From the IMG/VR virus record IMGVR_UViG_3300022935_001705, positions 1-44,403 of that record: DNA of 44,403 nt. One strand, written 5' to 3'. Positions 1 through 8,327 of this stretch are shown here, one piece after another (positions within the stretch are counted from its first letter, which is position 1; every line of letters begins with the position of its first letter). The notes beneath the pieces were generated by a model. That model made no database searches. It saw only the letters and a program-made list of their open reading frames with translations, and was not told the DNA's origin. The position numbers and the translations under genes were made by a program. Origin of the DNA: a virus.

Positions 1-481
1 CTTCATAGCAAAAAAAGTGATTGATGCTTTTGAGTTTGCCATTAACTACAAAATAACTGCTTGGATGCAAACTGTATTTCCAAATACCTAGATTTCTGTA
101 TGCTGCTAGAATGTCCAGCATTTGTTCCTGCCAGTCTTTTAATACATTATCAAAGTCCTGTGTACAGCCTGTGCGTTCCCAAAAGTCTACACCTTGTATG
201 CGCCAGCATAATTTTTTGTTTTTCAAGTCAACATTTGCCATTTTAGGAACTACTGTGGGATTATTGTTCAACATGATGTTGCTAAACTTGAGATCTCTGT
301 TCCACTTTTCTTGCATGAGACTAGGATCTACCACTTTGTTCATGCCTTTGTGGTATGATGGATCATTCCAATAGTGCTGACAAAACACTGTCTTGTCTGC
401 ATTTATTAAACTGGTATAAATCAAGTTATTTCTACAACGGCCCTTACCGGGAACATTGTTGTAATACAACATATAATCCAT
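1..481 (-). CDS. Partial kinase-like (probable pseudokinase) phage protein
   Basis: The window edge cuts this reading frame, which runs on the minus strand from ATG at 481 and stays open for 160 codons to position 1. It starts MDYMLYYNNVPGKGRCRNN and is rich in Tyr, Asn and Trp. Near the visible end it contains SLHPSSYFVVNGKLKSIN. This has the spacing of the catalytic and metal-binding loops of small-molecule and LPS kinases (DLHPxN...xGxLxxID), but the catalytic Asp, the Asn and the second metal-binding Asp are replaced by Ser, Ser and Asn. It lies 32 bases after the tail-fibre-like gene and is probably co-transcribed with it. I infer a kinase fold without ordinary phosphotransfer activity; its role is unknown. 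A downstream ATG at 472 is an alternative start. The frame is certain, the fold tentative. Confidence 0.7.
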   Translation of the reverse strand, partial: MDYMLYYNNVPGKGRCRNNLIYTSLINADKTVFCQHYWNDPSYHKGMNKVVDPSLMQEKWNRDLKFSNIMLNNNPTVVPKMANVDLKNKKLCWRIQGVDFWERTGCTQDFDNVLKDWQEQMLDILAAYRNLGIWKYSLHPSSYFVVNGKLKSINHFFCYE

Positions 482-513
482 TTTATTATTATACTATGGT
501 TTTAGTTTGTGTG

Positions 514-2847
514 TCAAGTGTAAAGAGGCATGTATCTAGTGTTGCCGTTCACAGTGATTTCTAACCATTCGCTTGGTGCTGCTGAACTTGCAGGTGTGTT
601 TCCTGTTTCTCCTACCACTGTAAGATCTTTTATTTTAGCTGTCATTTCGCCATTTGCATTTACTAATACAGGCTCTTGTCGATTACCGTCATAATCACAT
701 ACACTTAATACAAACTCGCCTGGCATACATTCACTGCTAGTGTCTGCATCTGCTGCAACTCTAAATCCAATACTACCTGCAACTTGATAGTCGTAATCAG
801 TCCAGCCTGGATCGTCGTCGTCTGGAGCGTGTTGTGTTCTTCCGCCAAATCCTATTGCACTAATGTGATCTCCTGCATTAATGGGTGTTGGATCATCGTA
901 TGTTCCATTTGATTTCTTTATAATAATACCCATATCGTGCGAATGCAACCTGCCTGTTAACGGCACTGCATTAATAAGTAGAGCATGACCGTCTACTGGT
1001 TGATTGATACTAATGTTACCACTAATGCTTACAGCATCAGTTTCCACTAGCTGTGCATCTAATGTACCTGTAACCACTGTTGAAAGATCTGCTCTTTTTG
1101 TCTGTTGGTTGATTACAACATTTCCATGAAAATCAACTATGCTACCTTTTATTGTACTATTGACAGCGTCAATTAGTGTGGTACCACCGTTATTTAAGAG
1201 ATTTCCTGTTAAGTTACCTGTAACATTACCTACAACATTTCCAGTCAGGTTGCCTCTAATATCATTTGCATTTATGTTACCTGTTGCATATTCTACTACA
1301 GCAATACCATCTGAATCAACTAAATCACCTGCAAGAGATCCTCTGAATGTAGGTGCAGTTACAGTTGTATAGAATCTTGATTCAGTAATATCAAATACTG
1401 TTTCTAATGTTTCGTCGTGTACAAGTGTTCCTGCTGTTAACCCTCTTAATGTTCCGTAGAAAATATCTGCTTCTGCATCTACAATAGTATTTCCTAACGT
1501 GTTGTAAACGTTACCATTGAAGTTTCCATAAAAATCTTTTGTTAAACTGTTTGCTATTATTTCGCCATCGTGATTTGATAAAGAACCAATAAAACTACCA
1601 TTGAAAGTTCTTGTAACATTATCGTATACAACCAAACCATCTTCGTCAATAATGTTAGCACTCAGTGGCAGATATATTCTAGCATTTGTATCAATAACAA
1701 CATCTCCAGAACTATCTACAATAGAACCGCTAAATGTACCTGAAAATGTGTCATTGTTAATATCATACGCATAGGCACCCCATTTGTTTATTAGATTACC
1801 TTTGAGGTTAAGGGTTGCTAGTCCTGTTTCTGCATCAATAAGTAAACCTGTCCTGCTAAAAACATCACCTTCTAGTTTACCTATGAACAATCTGTCGGTA
1901 TAGTCTAGAAGTAAACTATCGTCTGCTGCATGTATATTACCGTGATATGTTTTACTCTGAGCATCAAGAACTACAGTATTTTGGAAATCAACTACTTGTG
2001 CTCCTTTAATAGTTGCACTAATATTTCCATCCTCGAATATAGGTGTACCATCTGGTTTTAAAATATCACCAATCAAAGTACCATAGAATCTGCTATTAGG
2101 AACATCAACAACTGTCTCGCCGTTGGGTTTGGTTAGTTGAGTAGGTCTTGCATCTGCAACCGCATCGTCGACATATTGTCTAGTTGCACCATCTATAATA
2201 TTGTATCCTGCAAGTGTTGTAGGAGTATTTTCTAAATCGTCAAAATCGGTAACGGTTGCTCCTTCGATACCGTATTCTGCTGCATTTGTAGGCTTATTTG
2301 TTATATTACGCCAGTCCAGATAGTAAGTAGGATCTAATCCATTTAAAGAATCTGCATCTACATTAGTTAAGTTGCTACCATCACCTGTGACATTACCTGT
2401 AACATTTCCTACAAAGGTTCCGGTAAATGTATTTGTGGCATGATCGTAAACTTTAACACCGTTTACATCATATAGGTCGCCTTGTAACCCACCATAAAGA
2501 GATTTTGTTTCGTGGTTGATTATTACATCGCCGTCATGGGCTCTAAATGTACCTCTAAAATTACCAAAGAACGTGCCTGTATTTTTGTTAAATGCAATAC
2601 CGCCAACGTCATTTTGTAAGTTACCAGAAAATGTATTGGTAGACGTATTGTATGCAACATTTCCGTCTGTGTCTACTATGTTAGCACTCAGATCTGCAAG
2701 GATAGTATTTGTGTCTTTGTCTACTAAAACAGTATTATCTGCACCAACAATCGTTGCCTTCACTCTGCTTGTGTAGCTATCCAAAATCATTGAGCTGTCT
2801 TCGCCCATGATGTTTATTCTATATGATGCACCTTCTGAAAAACTCAT
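514..2847 (-). CDS. Tail-fibre-like structural protein with tandem beta repeats
   Basis: This is a 777-residue protein made mostly of degenerate modules of about 22-25 residues with the pattern G-x-(F/L)-x-G-D-x3-(D/N)-x-G-x2-V-x-(D/N), plus short GNVTGNVTG runs. A middle segment (LDWRNITNKPT, then TLAGYNIIDGATRQ) resembles a repeat also found in the second fibre-like protein of this window and in other phage tail fibres. The C-terminal 160 residues are not repetitive (HSHDMGIIIKK... to NGNTRYMPLYT) and would form a tip domain. The start is well supported by AAGGAG 8 bases upstream of the ATG and a late-promoter-like GATAAATA just before it. It is probably a virion tail fibre or a fibre-associated protein; which fibre position it occupies is not known. 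Confidence 0.75.
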   Translation of the reverse strand: MSFSEGASYRINIMGEDSSMILDSYTSRVKATIVGADNTVLVDKDTNTILADLSANIVDTDGNVAYNTSTNTFSGNLQNDVGGIAFNKNTGTFFGNFRGTFRAHDGDVIINHETKSLYGGLQGDLYDVNGVKVYDHATNTFTGTFVGNVTGNVTGDGSNLTNVDADSLNGLDPTYYLDWRNITNKPTNAAEYGIEGATVTDFDDLENTPTTLAGYNIIDGATRQYVDDAVADARPTQLTKPNGETVVDVPNSRFYGTLIGDILKPDGTPIFEDGNISATIKGAQVVDFQNTVVLDAQSKTYHGNIHAADDSLLLDYTDRLFIGKLEGDVFSRTGLLIDAETGLATLNLKGNLINKWGAYAYDINNDTFSGTFSGSIVDSSGDVVIDTNARIYLPLSANIIDEDGLVVYDNVTRTFNGSFIGSLSNHDGEIIANSLTKDFYGNFNGNVYNTLGNTIVDAEADIFYGTLRGLTAGTLVHDETLETVFDITESRFYTTVTAPTFRGSLAGDLVDSDGIAVVEYATGNINANDIRGNLTGNVVGNVTGNLTGNLLNNGGTTLIDAVNSTIKGSIVDFHGNVVINQQTKRADLSTVVTGTLDAQLVETDAVSISGNISINQPVDGHALLINAVPLTGRLHSHDMGIIIKKSNGTYDDPTPINAGDHISAIGFGGRTQHAPDDDDPGWTDYDYQVAGSIGFRVAADADTSSECMPGEFVLSVCDYDGNRQEPVLVNANGEMTAKIKDLTVVGETGNTPASSAAPSEWLEITVNGNTRYMPLYT

Positions 2848-2865
2848 AGAAATCTCCTTATAACA

Positions 2866-2873
2866 TATTTATC
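2866..2873 (-). promoter_or_regulatory. T4-type late promoter box (GATAAATA)
   Basis: On the minus strand GATAAATA lies 18 bases upstream of the tail-fibre ATG at 2847. It fits the NATAAATA form reported for late promoters of T4-like cyanophages. The same octamer precedes the second fibre-like gene (34568-34575) and the 96-residue gene (39709-39716). Confidence 0.6.
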
Positions 2874-2877
2874 TTTA

Positions 2878-2885
2878 CATAAATA
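2878..2885 (+). promoter_or_regulatory. Possible plus-strand late promoter box (CATAAATA)
   Basis: CATAAATA reads toward the plus-strand cassette and directly abuts the TTGACA hexamer of the sigma70-type promoter. If active it would start a late transcript with a leader of roughly 30 bases before the ATG at 2922. The match is short, in AT-rich sequence, so support is modest. Confidence 0.35.
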
Positions 2886-2914
2886 TTGACAACCTTTCTT
2901 ATTTGCTATATACT
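2886..2914 (+). promoter_or_regulatory. Consensus sigma70-type promoter of the plus-strand cassette
   Basis: A perfect TTGACA (2886-2891) is followed after 17 bases by TATACT (2909-2914). TATATA at 2907-2912 with a TG two bases before it is an overlapping alternative -10. The predicted start lies at about 2919-2922, that is, on or just before the ATG at 2922, so the first mRNA would be leaderless or nearly so. The TTG of the -35 box is in frame with the gene and could be mistaken for its start codon. Confidence 0.75.
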
Positions 2915-2921
2915 GGACATA

Positions 2922-5444
2922 ATGTACGATATTATATATATTTCGCCACAAAAAACAAAAGATTACAGCATATTAAAAAAACGTTTGCCTTTATTGAAGT
3001 TTGCCAAAGACATCGAGCAAGCAAAAAATTTAGCACTTACGGATTTTTACTATCTAGTTTTTGATGACTTGTTAGTCGATGACAACTTTGTCTTTGACTA
3101 TGAAGTTGATGACTGGAGCAAAGATTATGTTCATGTTTTTAAGAATGGAAACTATTATGATGGAATAGCATTGATTCCAAAAACTAGAAATATTTCTTCA
3201 AAAGAAGTTGAGCATAGGTTTTTTGTAAATCGTAAAGAAGTTGATATACAAGCAAGTGTTCCTAAGCCGTTTGACTTATTTTATGTAGATACCTACAATG
3301 ACTATTTGTTTGCAAGTGAAAACAGTAGTACACAACTATTTTGGGTAAGTTCAAAAAATATACAACATAATAAAGAACTAGTAAATTCTTATTATATTAC
3401 ACATCATGAATCTCAGTTACGTAAACAAAATCATGCTTGGATAACCGAGTTTGGCGCATATAACGGACTGTTTTTGTGTAGCAAAAATAAGATTGCTACA
3501 CAAAAAGAAATAGACTTCAGATTTTTAGTCAACAAAATAGAACACAACGATACTGTTGGTAGCACAAAAACAAAGTATGATGTTTTTACTATTGATAGTT
3601 ATGAAGATTATATTGTAGCATTAGAAAATAGTGAAACTGAAATGTTCTGGGGAGATAGTAATAATATTCTCAGCAATATTCCTGATTTATATTTTCCGCA
3701 CGACAACGAGTATGATCGAAAAACAAATCATAACTTTATACACTGTGATGATAAAAGAAATGGTTTGTTTTTGTTTAGTAAACATTCGCCTGTTACAGAG
3801 CGTGAAATAGAATATAGATTTATTGTAAATGCAAAAGAATGGAATATTGTTGCAAGCCAAGAAATAGAATATCCTGTATTTGAGATTGACTCGTATGATG
3901 AATACTTACAAGCACTAGAGGAAAGTAAAACTGAAATGTTTTGGATGAGTAGTGCAAATATAAAAGCAGATATTCCTAATATATACTTTACACATGATAA
4001 CGAGTATGATAGAAAACGTAATCATGCATTTATTCACAGGGTGCAAGATAATAATCTGTATAACGGGTTATTTCTTTGCAGCAAGCATCGACCCCTAACA
4101 CAAAAAGAAGTAGAGTTTAGACATATTGTAGATCGCAAAGAATGGAACATCATAGGTAGCACTGCTATTGAGTATGATGTATTTGATATTGATAGTTATG
4201 AAGATTATCTATACGCACTTGATAATAGCAAAACTGAAATGTTTTGGATGAGTAGTGCAAATATAAAAGCAGATATTCCGAACTTATATTTTACGCACGA
4301 TAATACATATGACAGAAAAACAAATCATAACTTTATACATTGTGATGATAAAAGAAACGGGTTGTTTTTACTCAGTAAACACACACCTGTAACAAAAAAA
4401 GAAATAGAACACAGGTTTTTAGTAAATGCAAAAGAGTGGAATATTAAAGCAAGTGGTCCTTTAAAATATGACATATTCTATCCTAAGACATATGAAGATT
4501 ATTTAAATGCTCTTGAAAACAGCAAAACAGAAATGTTTTGGATTATACCAGATTATGTAAATCCAACCGACAGATTTAAGTTTGACACATATTTTACACA
4601 TGACGAAACTTATAACAGAGAAATCAATCATGTATATTTGAATGGAAAGTATCACGATGGTATTGTACTATGTAGTAAGAAAAGCAAGTTTAGTAAACGT
4701 GAGTTTGACTACAAGTTTATTGCTGCAAAGAAAGAAGTTCCTGTAGTTATAAGCACACCTTTGCCTTATGATATTGTGTTTATTAGTTATCAAGAAAAAC
4801 TTGCAGATCAAAACTATCAAAGACTGCTAACACGTTTTCCGAATGCAAAACGTGTGCATGGTGTTAAAGGTATTCACCAAGCGCATATTGAAGCAGCAAA
4901 GCAAGTTGATACTCATATGTTTTGGATAGTTGATGGCGATGCGATTGTTTTAGATGAGTTTAAGTTTGATTACCAGTGTGCACAGTGGGACAAAGATACA
5001 GTTCATGTATGGCGCAGCATTAATCCTGTAAACGATTTAGTTTACGGTTATGGAGGTGTAAAGTTATTTCCAACAGAACTTACCATTAATATGGATACAA
5101 GTAAACCTGATATGACTACAAGTATAAGCGACAAGTTTAAAGCAGTTGGTGAAATGAGTGTGTTAACTGGATTTAATACTGATCCTTTTGAAACTTGGAA
5201 AAGTGCTTTTAGAGAATGTTGTAAGCTAAGTAGTAAAGTTATCGATAGACAACAAGATAAAGAAACAGATGACAGATTGTTTACTTGGACAAATGTTGGA
5301 GCAGATAGAAAGTTTGGGTCATATGCTATTGCCGGTGCAAAAGCAGGCAAGAAATATGGTGAACAAAATAAAGGAAATATAGAAGCATTGAGAAAAATTA
5401 ATGACTTTGATTGGTTAAAGGAGCAGTTTGATGCAACCGCCTAG
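2922..5444 (+). CDS. Glycosyltransferase-like protein with six degenerate tandem copies
   Basis: The 840-residue protein ends in the most complete domain (about residues 620-740), which starts YDIVFISYQEKLADQNY, contains RVHGVKGIHQAHIEAA and then MFWIVDGDAIVLDEF. DGD at 671-673 fits the metal-binding DxD of a GT-A glycosyltransferase fold. Upstream lie about six shorter modules of about 100 residues with the core (S/T)YEDYxxALENSKTEMFW, then YFTHDxxYDRKxNHxFIH, NGLFLxSKH and (N/D)xKEWNI. These keep the MFW strand but lack the DGD motif, so they are probably non-catalytic copies. I chose ATG 2922; the in-frame TTG at 2886 is the -35 box. It is the first gene of the cassette. A scaffold, binding or repeat-sensing role for the copies is possible. 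Confidence 0.7.
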   Translation: MYDIIYISPQKTKDYSILKKRLPLLKFAKDIEQAKNLALTDFYYLVFDDLLVDDNFVFDYEVDDWSKDYVHVFKNGNYYDGIALIPKTRNISSKEVEHRFFVNRKEVDIQASVPKPFDLFYVDTYNDYLFASENSSTQLFWVSSKNIQHNKELVNSYYITHHESQLRKQNHAWITEFGAYNGLFLCSKNKIATQKEIDFRFLVNKIEHNDTVGSTKTKYDVFTIDSYEDYIVALENSETEMFWGDSNNILSNIPDLYFPHDNEYDRKTNHNFIHCDDKRNGLFLFSKHSPVTEREIEYRFIVNAKEWNIVASQEIEYPVFEIDSYDEYLQALEESKTEMFWMSSANIKADIPNIYFTHDNEYDRKRNHAFIHRVQDNNLYNGLFLCSKHRPLTQKEVEFRHIVDRKEWNIIGSTAIEYDVFDIDSYEDYLYALDNSKTEMFWMSSANIKADIPNLYFTHDNTYDRKTNHNFIHCDDKRNGLFLLSKHTPVTKKEIEHRFLVNAKEWNIKASGPLKYDIFYPKTYEDYLNALENSKTEMFWIIPDYVNPTDRFKFDTYFTHDETYNREINHVYLNGKYHDGIVLCSKKSKFSKREFDYKFIAAKKEVPVVISTPLPYDIVFISYQEKLADQNYQRLLTRFPNAKRVHGVKGIHQAHIEAAKQVDTHMFWIVDGDAIVLDEFKFDYQCAQWDKDTVHVWRSINPVNDLVYGYGGVKLFPTELTINMDTSKPDMTTSISDKFKAVGEMSVLTGFNTDPFETWKSAFRECCKLSSKVIDRQQDKETDDRLFTWTNVGADRKFGSYAIAGAKAGKKYGEQNKGNIEALRKINDFDWLKEQFDATA
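3289..4700 (+). repeat. Tandem ~300-base coding repeats in the glycosyltransferase-like gene
   Basis: The motif (S/T)YxxYxxAxExSxTxxFW begins at about 3290, 3595, 3891, 4192 and 4486, a period of 294-306 bases. Some copies are nearly identical at the DNA level. A 50-base stretch at 3927-3976 recurs exactly at 4230-4279, and the segment starting at 3720 recurs with only a few changes at 4317, two units away. This points to recent unequal recombination, so the copy number may vary between relatives. Confidence 0.85.
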
Positions 5445-6381
5445 TTGGTTATATGGACTTCAAGATTATTTAGACTTTGAAAACGATTACATTGCAAAGT
5501 TATTTGTAGATCAGTTAATCAGTGTATATTTCAGCGATAATAAAGCAAACAGTGTAAAGAACTTGTGTTTATCAGATGCAGGCGATGCAACCGAAAGACT
5601 ATCAAGATTTAACTTTTATTTTAAGTTATTAGAAGACAACGAAATCGATTTTGTTGAAACTGTTAGTGTAATGCGTAAACGATTACCAAATGTAAAGTTG
5701 TTAGATATATTTCACAAGTATGGACGCAAAGAATATGATATGACTCATCTAGCTGATGCATTTAGTAGAGGTCAAGTCAAAAGTAAAATATGGATGTCGC
5801 AAGAGTTAGAAAAAATTCAAAACAAGTTTGAAATGATTCATGTACATGCAGGCTGGTACGGACAAACAAGATTATATTTAGAAAATGCAGGTATTGAGTT
5901 TGATAAGATGCGTGTTTTTGATATTGACAAAACAGCTTGTGAAATAAGTGATTATGTTTTTAATCTTGATTTGATTGAAGATTATAAAGTAAAATCTGCA
6001 GAACTTGATTTACCTTTGAGGGACGATGATGTAAATCCTGAAACAGTAATGCCTTGGTTAAGTAGGACTGGTGTTGAATACGAAGTAAAAAACTACAAAA
6101 AAGAAACTAGTTATAAAGAAAAAACTATTCCAAACTTGATTATTAACACAAGTGCAGAACACATGGATCACATATGGTATTACAAGTTTAAATATAGACC
6201 ATTACCGTCTGATCCATTATTTGTTATACAAACAAATAACTTGTTTGAGCATGAAGATCATGTTGAATGTGTACACAGTATTGATCATATGAAAAAAAGA
6301 TTTCCTATGTCTAGATTAGAATATGCAGGAGAACTAGAGTTACCTGGTTATAAAAGATTTATGTTGATAGGACGTCCATGA
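5431..6381 (+). CDS. Class I SAM-dependent methyltransferase-like protein
   Basis: This is a 316-residue protein. Around residues 137-170 it has MIHVHAGWYGQTRLYL followed by MRVFDIDKTACEIS, the layout of methyltransferase motif I (here GWYG at 141-144) and motif II (acidic DID at 164-166). Later NLIINTSAEHMDHIWYY has the place of motif IV. About 130 residues precede the Rossmann-like part and are not recognised. AAGGAG at 5418-5423 selects ATG 5431 rather than the TTG one codon earlier. It overlaps the preceding gene by 14 bases. The substrate is unknown. Confidence 0.55.
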   Translation: MQPPSWLYGLQDYLDFENDYIAKLFVDQLISVYFSDNKANSVKNLCLSDAGDATERLSRFNFYFKLLEDNEIDFVETVSVMRKRLPNVKLLDIFHKYGRKEYDMTHLADAFSRGQVKSKIWMSQELEKIQNKFEMIHVHAGWYGQTRLYLENAGIEFDKMRVFDIDKTACEISDYVFNLDLIEDYKVKSAELDLPLRDDDVNPETVMPWLSRTGVEYEVKNYKKETSYKEKTIPNLIINTSAEHMDHIWYYKFKYRPLPSDPLFVIQTNNLFEHEDHVECVHSIDHMKKRFPMSRLEYAGELELPGYKRFMLIGRP

Positions 6382-6599
6382 TTGAAGATTTAAGTTTAAG
6401 AGAGTTACAAAAAGAAAGTGCCAGAGCTTTAAGCACAATGCAAGCAACAAATAATAATATTTGGCAGTTTAACAAAAAAGCACATCATAATAGTCAAAAC
6501 TGGTATAAGGCTGTAATCGAGTGGTACATAGAACAATATGGTGATTTACCAAGTAAGACTGGTCCTGGTAAAGATATAAGGTTACTATATGATGAATAA
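6378..6599 (+). CDS. Small uncharacterised protein, 73 residues
   Basis: This short gene starts inside the stop of the methyltransferase-like gene (ATGA overlap) and overlaps the next gene by 11 bases, so it is clearly part of the coupled operon. The protein starts MIEDLSLRELQKESARAL, has a helical, Trp/Tyr-rich middle (NWYKAVIEWYIEQYG) and ends PSKTGPGKDIRLLYDE. It contains no Cys and no recognisable leader or core of a ribosomal peptide, though a substrate or adaptor role cannot be excluded. Confidence 0.65.
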   Translation: MIEDLSLRELQKESARALSTMQATNNNIWQFNKKAHHNSQNWYKAVIEWYIEQYGDLPSKTGPGKDIRLLYDE

Positions 6600-7254
6600 A
6601 TCTAAAAGAGTAGTTATATTTGGCGACAGTTGGGCTCAAAAAAACACAACAATATATAATTTTACTTGGCCTGAAAAGTTAGAAAATAAATATGAAGTAC
6701 ACAACTTTGCACGAGATGGTACCAGTCTTGATTGGTCTCTGCAGCAACTAGGCCGTGCTGTTAAAGATAACCTTTTCGGAGAGTCGACAGTAATGATTTT
6801 TTTTCTTACTGATCCGTGGAGACAAAACTGGTCATTTTTTGAACAAAATCATCAGTTTCTAGCAAAATGGTTAGTTGAACCCCCTAGGTTTTGGTTAAAA
6901 GACAAAGAGTTGAAAGAAACTATAAGTCCATATTTAAGATATAAGGGGTTTTCAAGAATCTTTTTTCGAAATGTTGCTCCAAGATATGCAATGAGAGAAA
7001 CTACAAAAACAATAGGTATGATTAACCTAATGGCAGGTATGTATGAAAAAATATTGATTGTTCCTAACTTTGAAAAAATTGATTTAAGAAGGATTAAGTT
7101 GCATGATAATATAGATGTGTGGGATCCTATGATTGATATTTTAGGCAAAAAACTAGATTATAACGATAATCAATGTAATCATTTACCGGAGGAACACCAT
7201 AAAACTTTTTTACTCAAACTAGAAAGTTGGATTGATAACGATGTACAAGTATGA
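6589..7254 (+). CDS. SGNH/GDSL hydrolase-like protein
   Basis: The 221-residue protein begins MMNKSKRVVIFGDSWAQ; GDSW (12-15) is block I of the SGNH family with the nucleophile Ser14. NFARDGTSLDWSLQQ follows as a probable oxyanion block (G in place of the usual Gly-Asn region). NQCNHLPEEHHKTF near the end provides a His in the position of the catalytic His of block V. Members act as esterases, O-acetyl hydrolases or transferases on glycans and lipids. ATG 6589 and ATG 6592 are adjacent alternatives. It overlaps both neighbours. A second GDS protein occurs at 41469-42059 but is not closely similar. Confidence 0.6.
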   Translation: MMNKSKRVVIFGDSWAQKNTTIYNFTWPEKLENKYEVHNFARDGTSLDWSLQQLGRAVKDNLFGESTVMIFFLTDPWRQNWSFFEQNHQFLAKWLVEPPRFWLKDKELKETISPYLRYKGFSRIFFRNVAPRYAMRETTKTIGMINLMAGMYEKILIVPNFEKIDLRRIKLHDNIDVWDPMIDILGKKLDYNDNQCNHLPEEHHKTFLLKLESWIDNDVQV

Positions 7255-8320
7255 AGATATTAGAACTATACATTTAGAAAACACACAAAACTGTCAAGCT
7301 AGTTGTCCAATGTGTGATCGTAATCAAAACGGAGGTGCAGTTAATCCTCATATTGATTTGAGCGAGCTTACACTGGAAGATTGTAAACGCATCTTTGAAC
7401 CAGACTTTATCAAGCAGTTAAAAACTATGTACATGTGTGGTAACTTAGGCGATCCTATTGTTGCACGAGATACACTAGAAATATTCAAATACTTTAGAGA
7501 GCAGAACAAAGATATTTGGCTTTCTATGAACACAAATGCAGGAGCAAGAGATGAAACGTGGTGGCGTGAACTTGCCCAAGTCTTTGGCAGGATGGGCACT
7601 GTTATTTTCAGCGTGGATGGTCTTAGTGACACTAATCATATTTACAGGCAGGGTGTTGTCTGGGACAATGTAGAACGTGCAATGCGTAGTTTTATTGCTG
7701 CCGGAGGCAGAGCACGTTGGGACTTCTTAATATTTGAACATAACCAACATCAAGTAGAACAAGCAGAAGAACTTAGTAAGGCAATGGGTTTTGAAAGATT
7801 CCAAGCAAAGAAAACAGGAAGATTTGTAACTGCAAAAAGCGATAAAAAAGAATCTCATCAAGCAGTTGATAAAAAAGGTAATAAAACTGCTGAACTAAAA
7901 AAGCCTGAAAAAAAGTATCTTAATAAAGCATTAAGCAAACAAGATATGTTGTTAGAAAAATATGGTAGTATGGATTCATATTATGATGTTGTTCCTATTA
8001 AGTGTAAGGTTAAAGACGAAGGCAACTTGTTTATAACAGCAGAAGGTCTTGCAATGCCTTGTTGTTGGACTGCTGGTCGTATGTACAAATGGTGGCATAA
8101 AGATCCTAAAACTGAACAAGTATGGCATTTCATAGATGCCGCTGGAGGCAAAGATGTACTTAATGCTAAAACACACGGCTTAAAAGCAGTATTTGAAACT
8201 GGCATCTTTGATAATATTGAAACCAGTTGGAATATAAAAGGTTGTGATAACGGCAAACTTAAAGTTTGTAGCATGAAATGTGGTATCGAGTTTGACCCTT
8301 TCGGAGAGCAGTTTAAATAA
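7241..8320 (+). CDS. Radical SAM protein with C-terminal SPASM-like Cys region (first of eleven)
   Basis: This is a 359-residue protein. C18-x3-C22-x2-C25 (CQASCPMC) binds the SAM-cleaving 4Fe-4S cluster, and CGNLGDP a little later stands where the GGEP-type SAM-binding motif is expected. The C-terminal third has CKVKDEG, then GLAMPCCW and finally a CDNGKLKVCSMKC group, a SPASM-like site for auxiliary clusters. A Lys-rich linker lies in between. It is a clear paralogue of the protein at 19559-20626. ATG 7241 is preferred over the TTG at 7232. It overlaps the SGNH gene by 14 bases. The substrate is unknown; SPASM proteins commonly modify peptides or small molecules. Confidence 0.85.
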   Translation: MYKYEDIRTIHLENTQNCQASCPMCDRNQNGGAVNPHIDLSELTLEDCKRIFEPDFIKQLKTMYMCGNLGDPIVARDTLEIFKYFREQNKDIWLSMNTNAGARDETWWRELAQVFGRMGTVIFSVDGLSDTNHIYRQGVVWDNVERAMRSFIAAGGRARWDFLIFEHNQHQVEQAEELSKAMGFERFQAKKTGRFVTAKSDKKESHQAVDKKGNKTAELKKPEKKYLNKALSKQDMLLEKYGSMDSYYDVVPIKCKVKDEGNLFITAEGLAMPCCWTAGRMYKWWHKDPKTEQVWHFIDAAGGKDVLNAKTHGLKAVFETGIFDNIETSWNIKGCDNGKLKVCSMKCGIEFDPFGEQFK

Positions 8321-8327
8321 GTACTGT

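Noticed and set aside
514-2847. Diversity-generating retroelement target
   Set aside because: No reverse transcriptase, template repeat or Avd-like gene is seen in the window, and the C-terminal domain shows no sign of a variable repeat pair.
2886-2921. TTG at 2886 as the start of the glycosyltransferase-like gene
   Set aside because: This TTG belongs to a perfect -35 hexamer and the expected transcript starts near 2921, so it would not be in the mRNA.
6378-6599. 73-residue protein as a ribosomal peptide precursor for the radical SAM enzymes
   Set aside because: It lacks Cys-rich or repetitive core features and a leader-core boundary; context alone is not enough.
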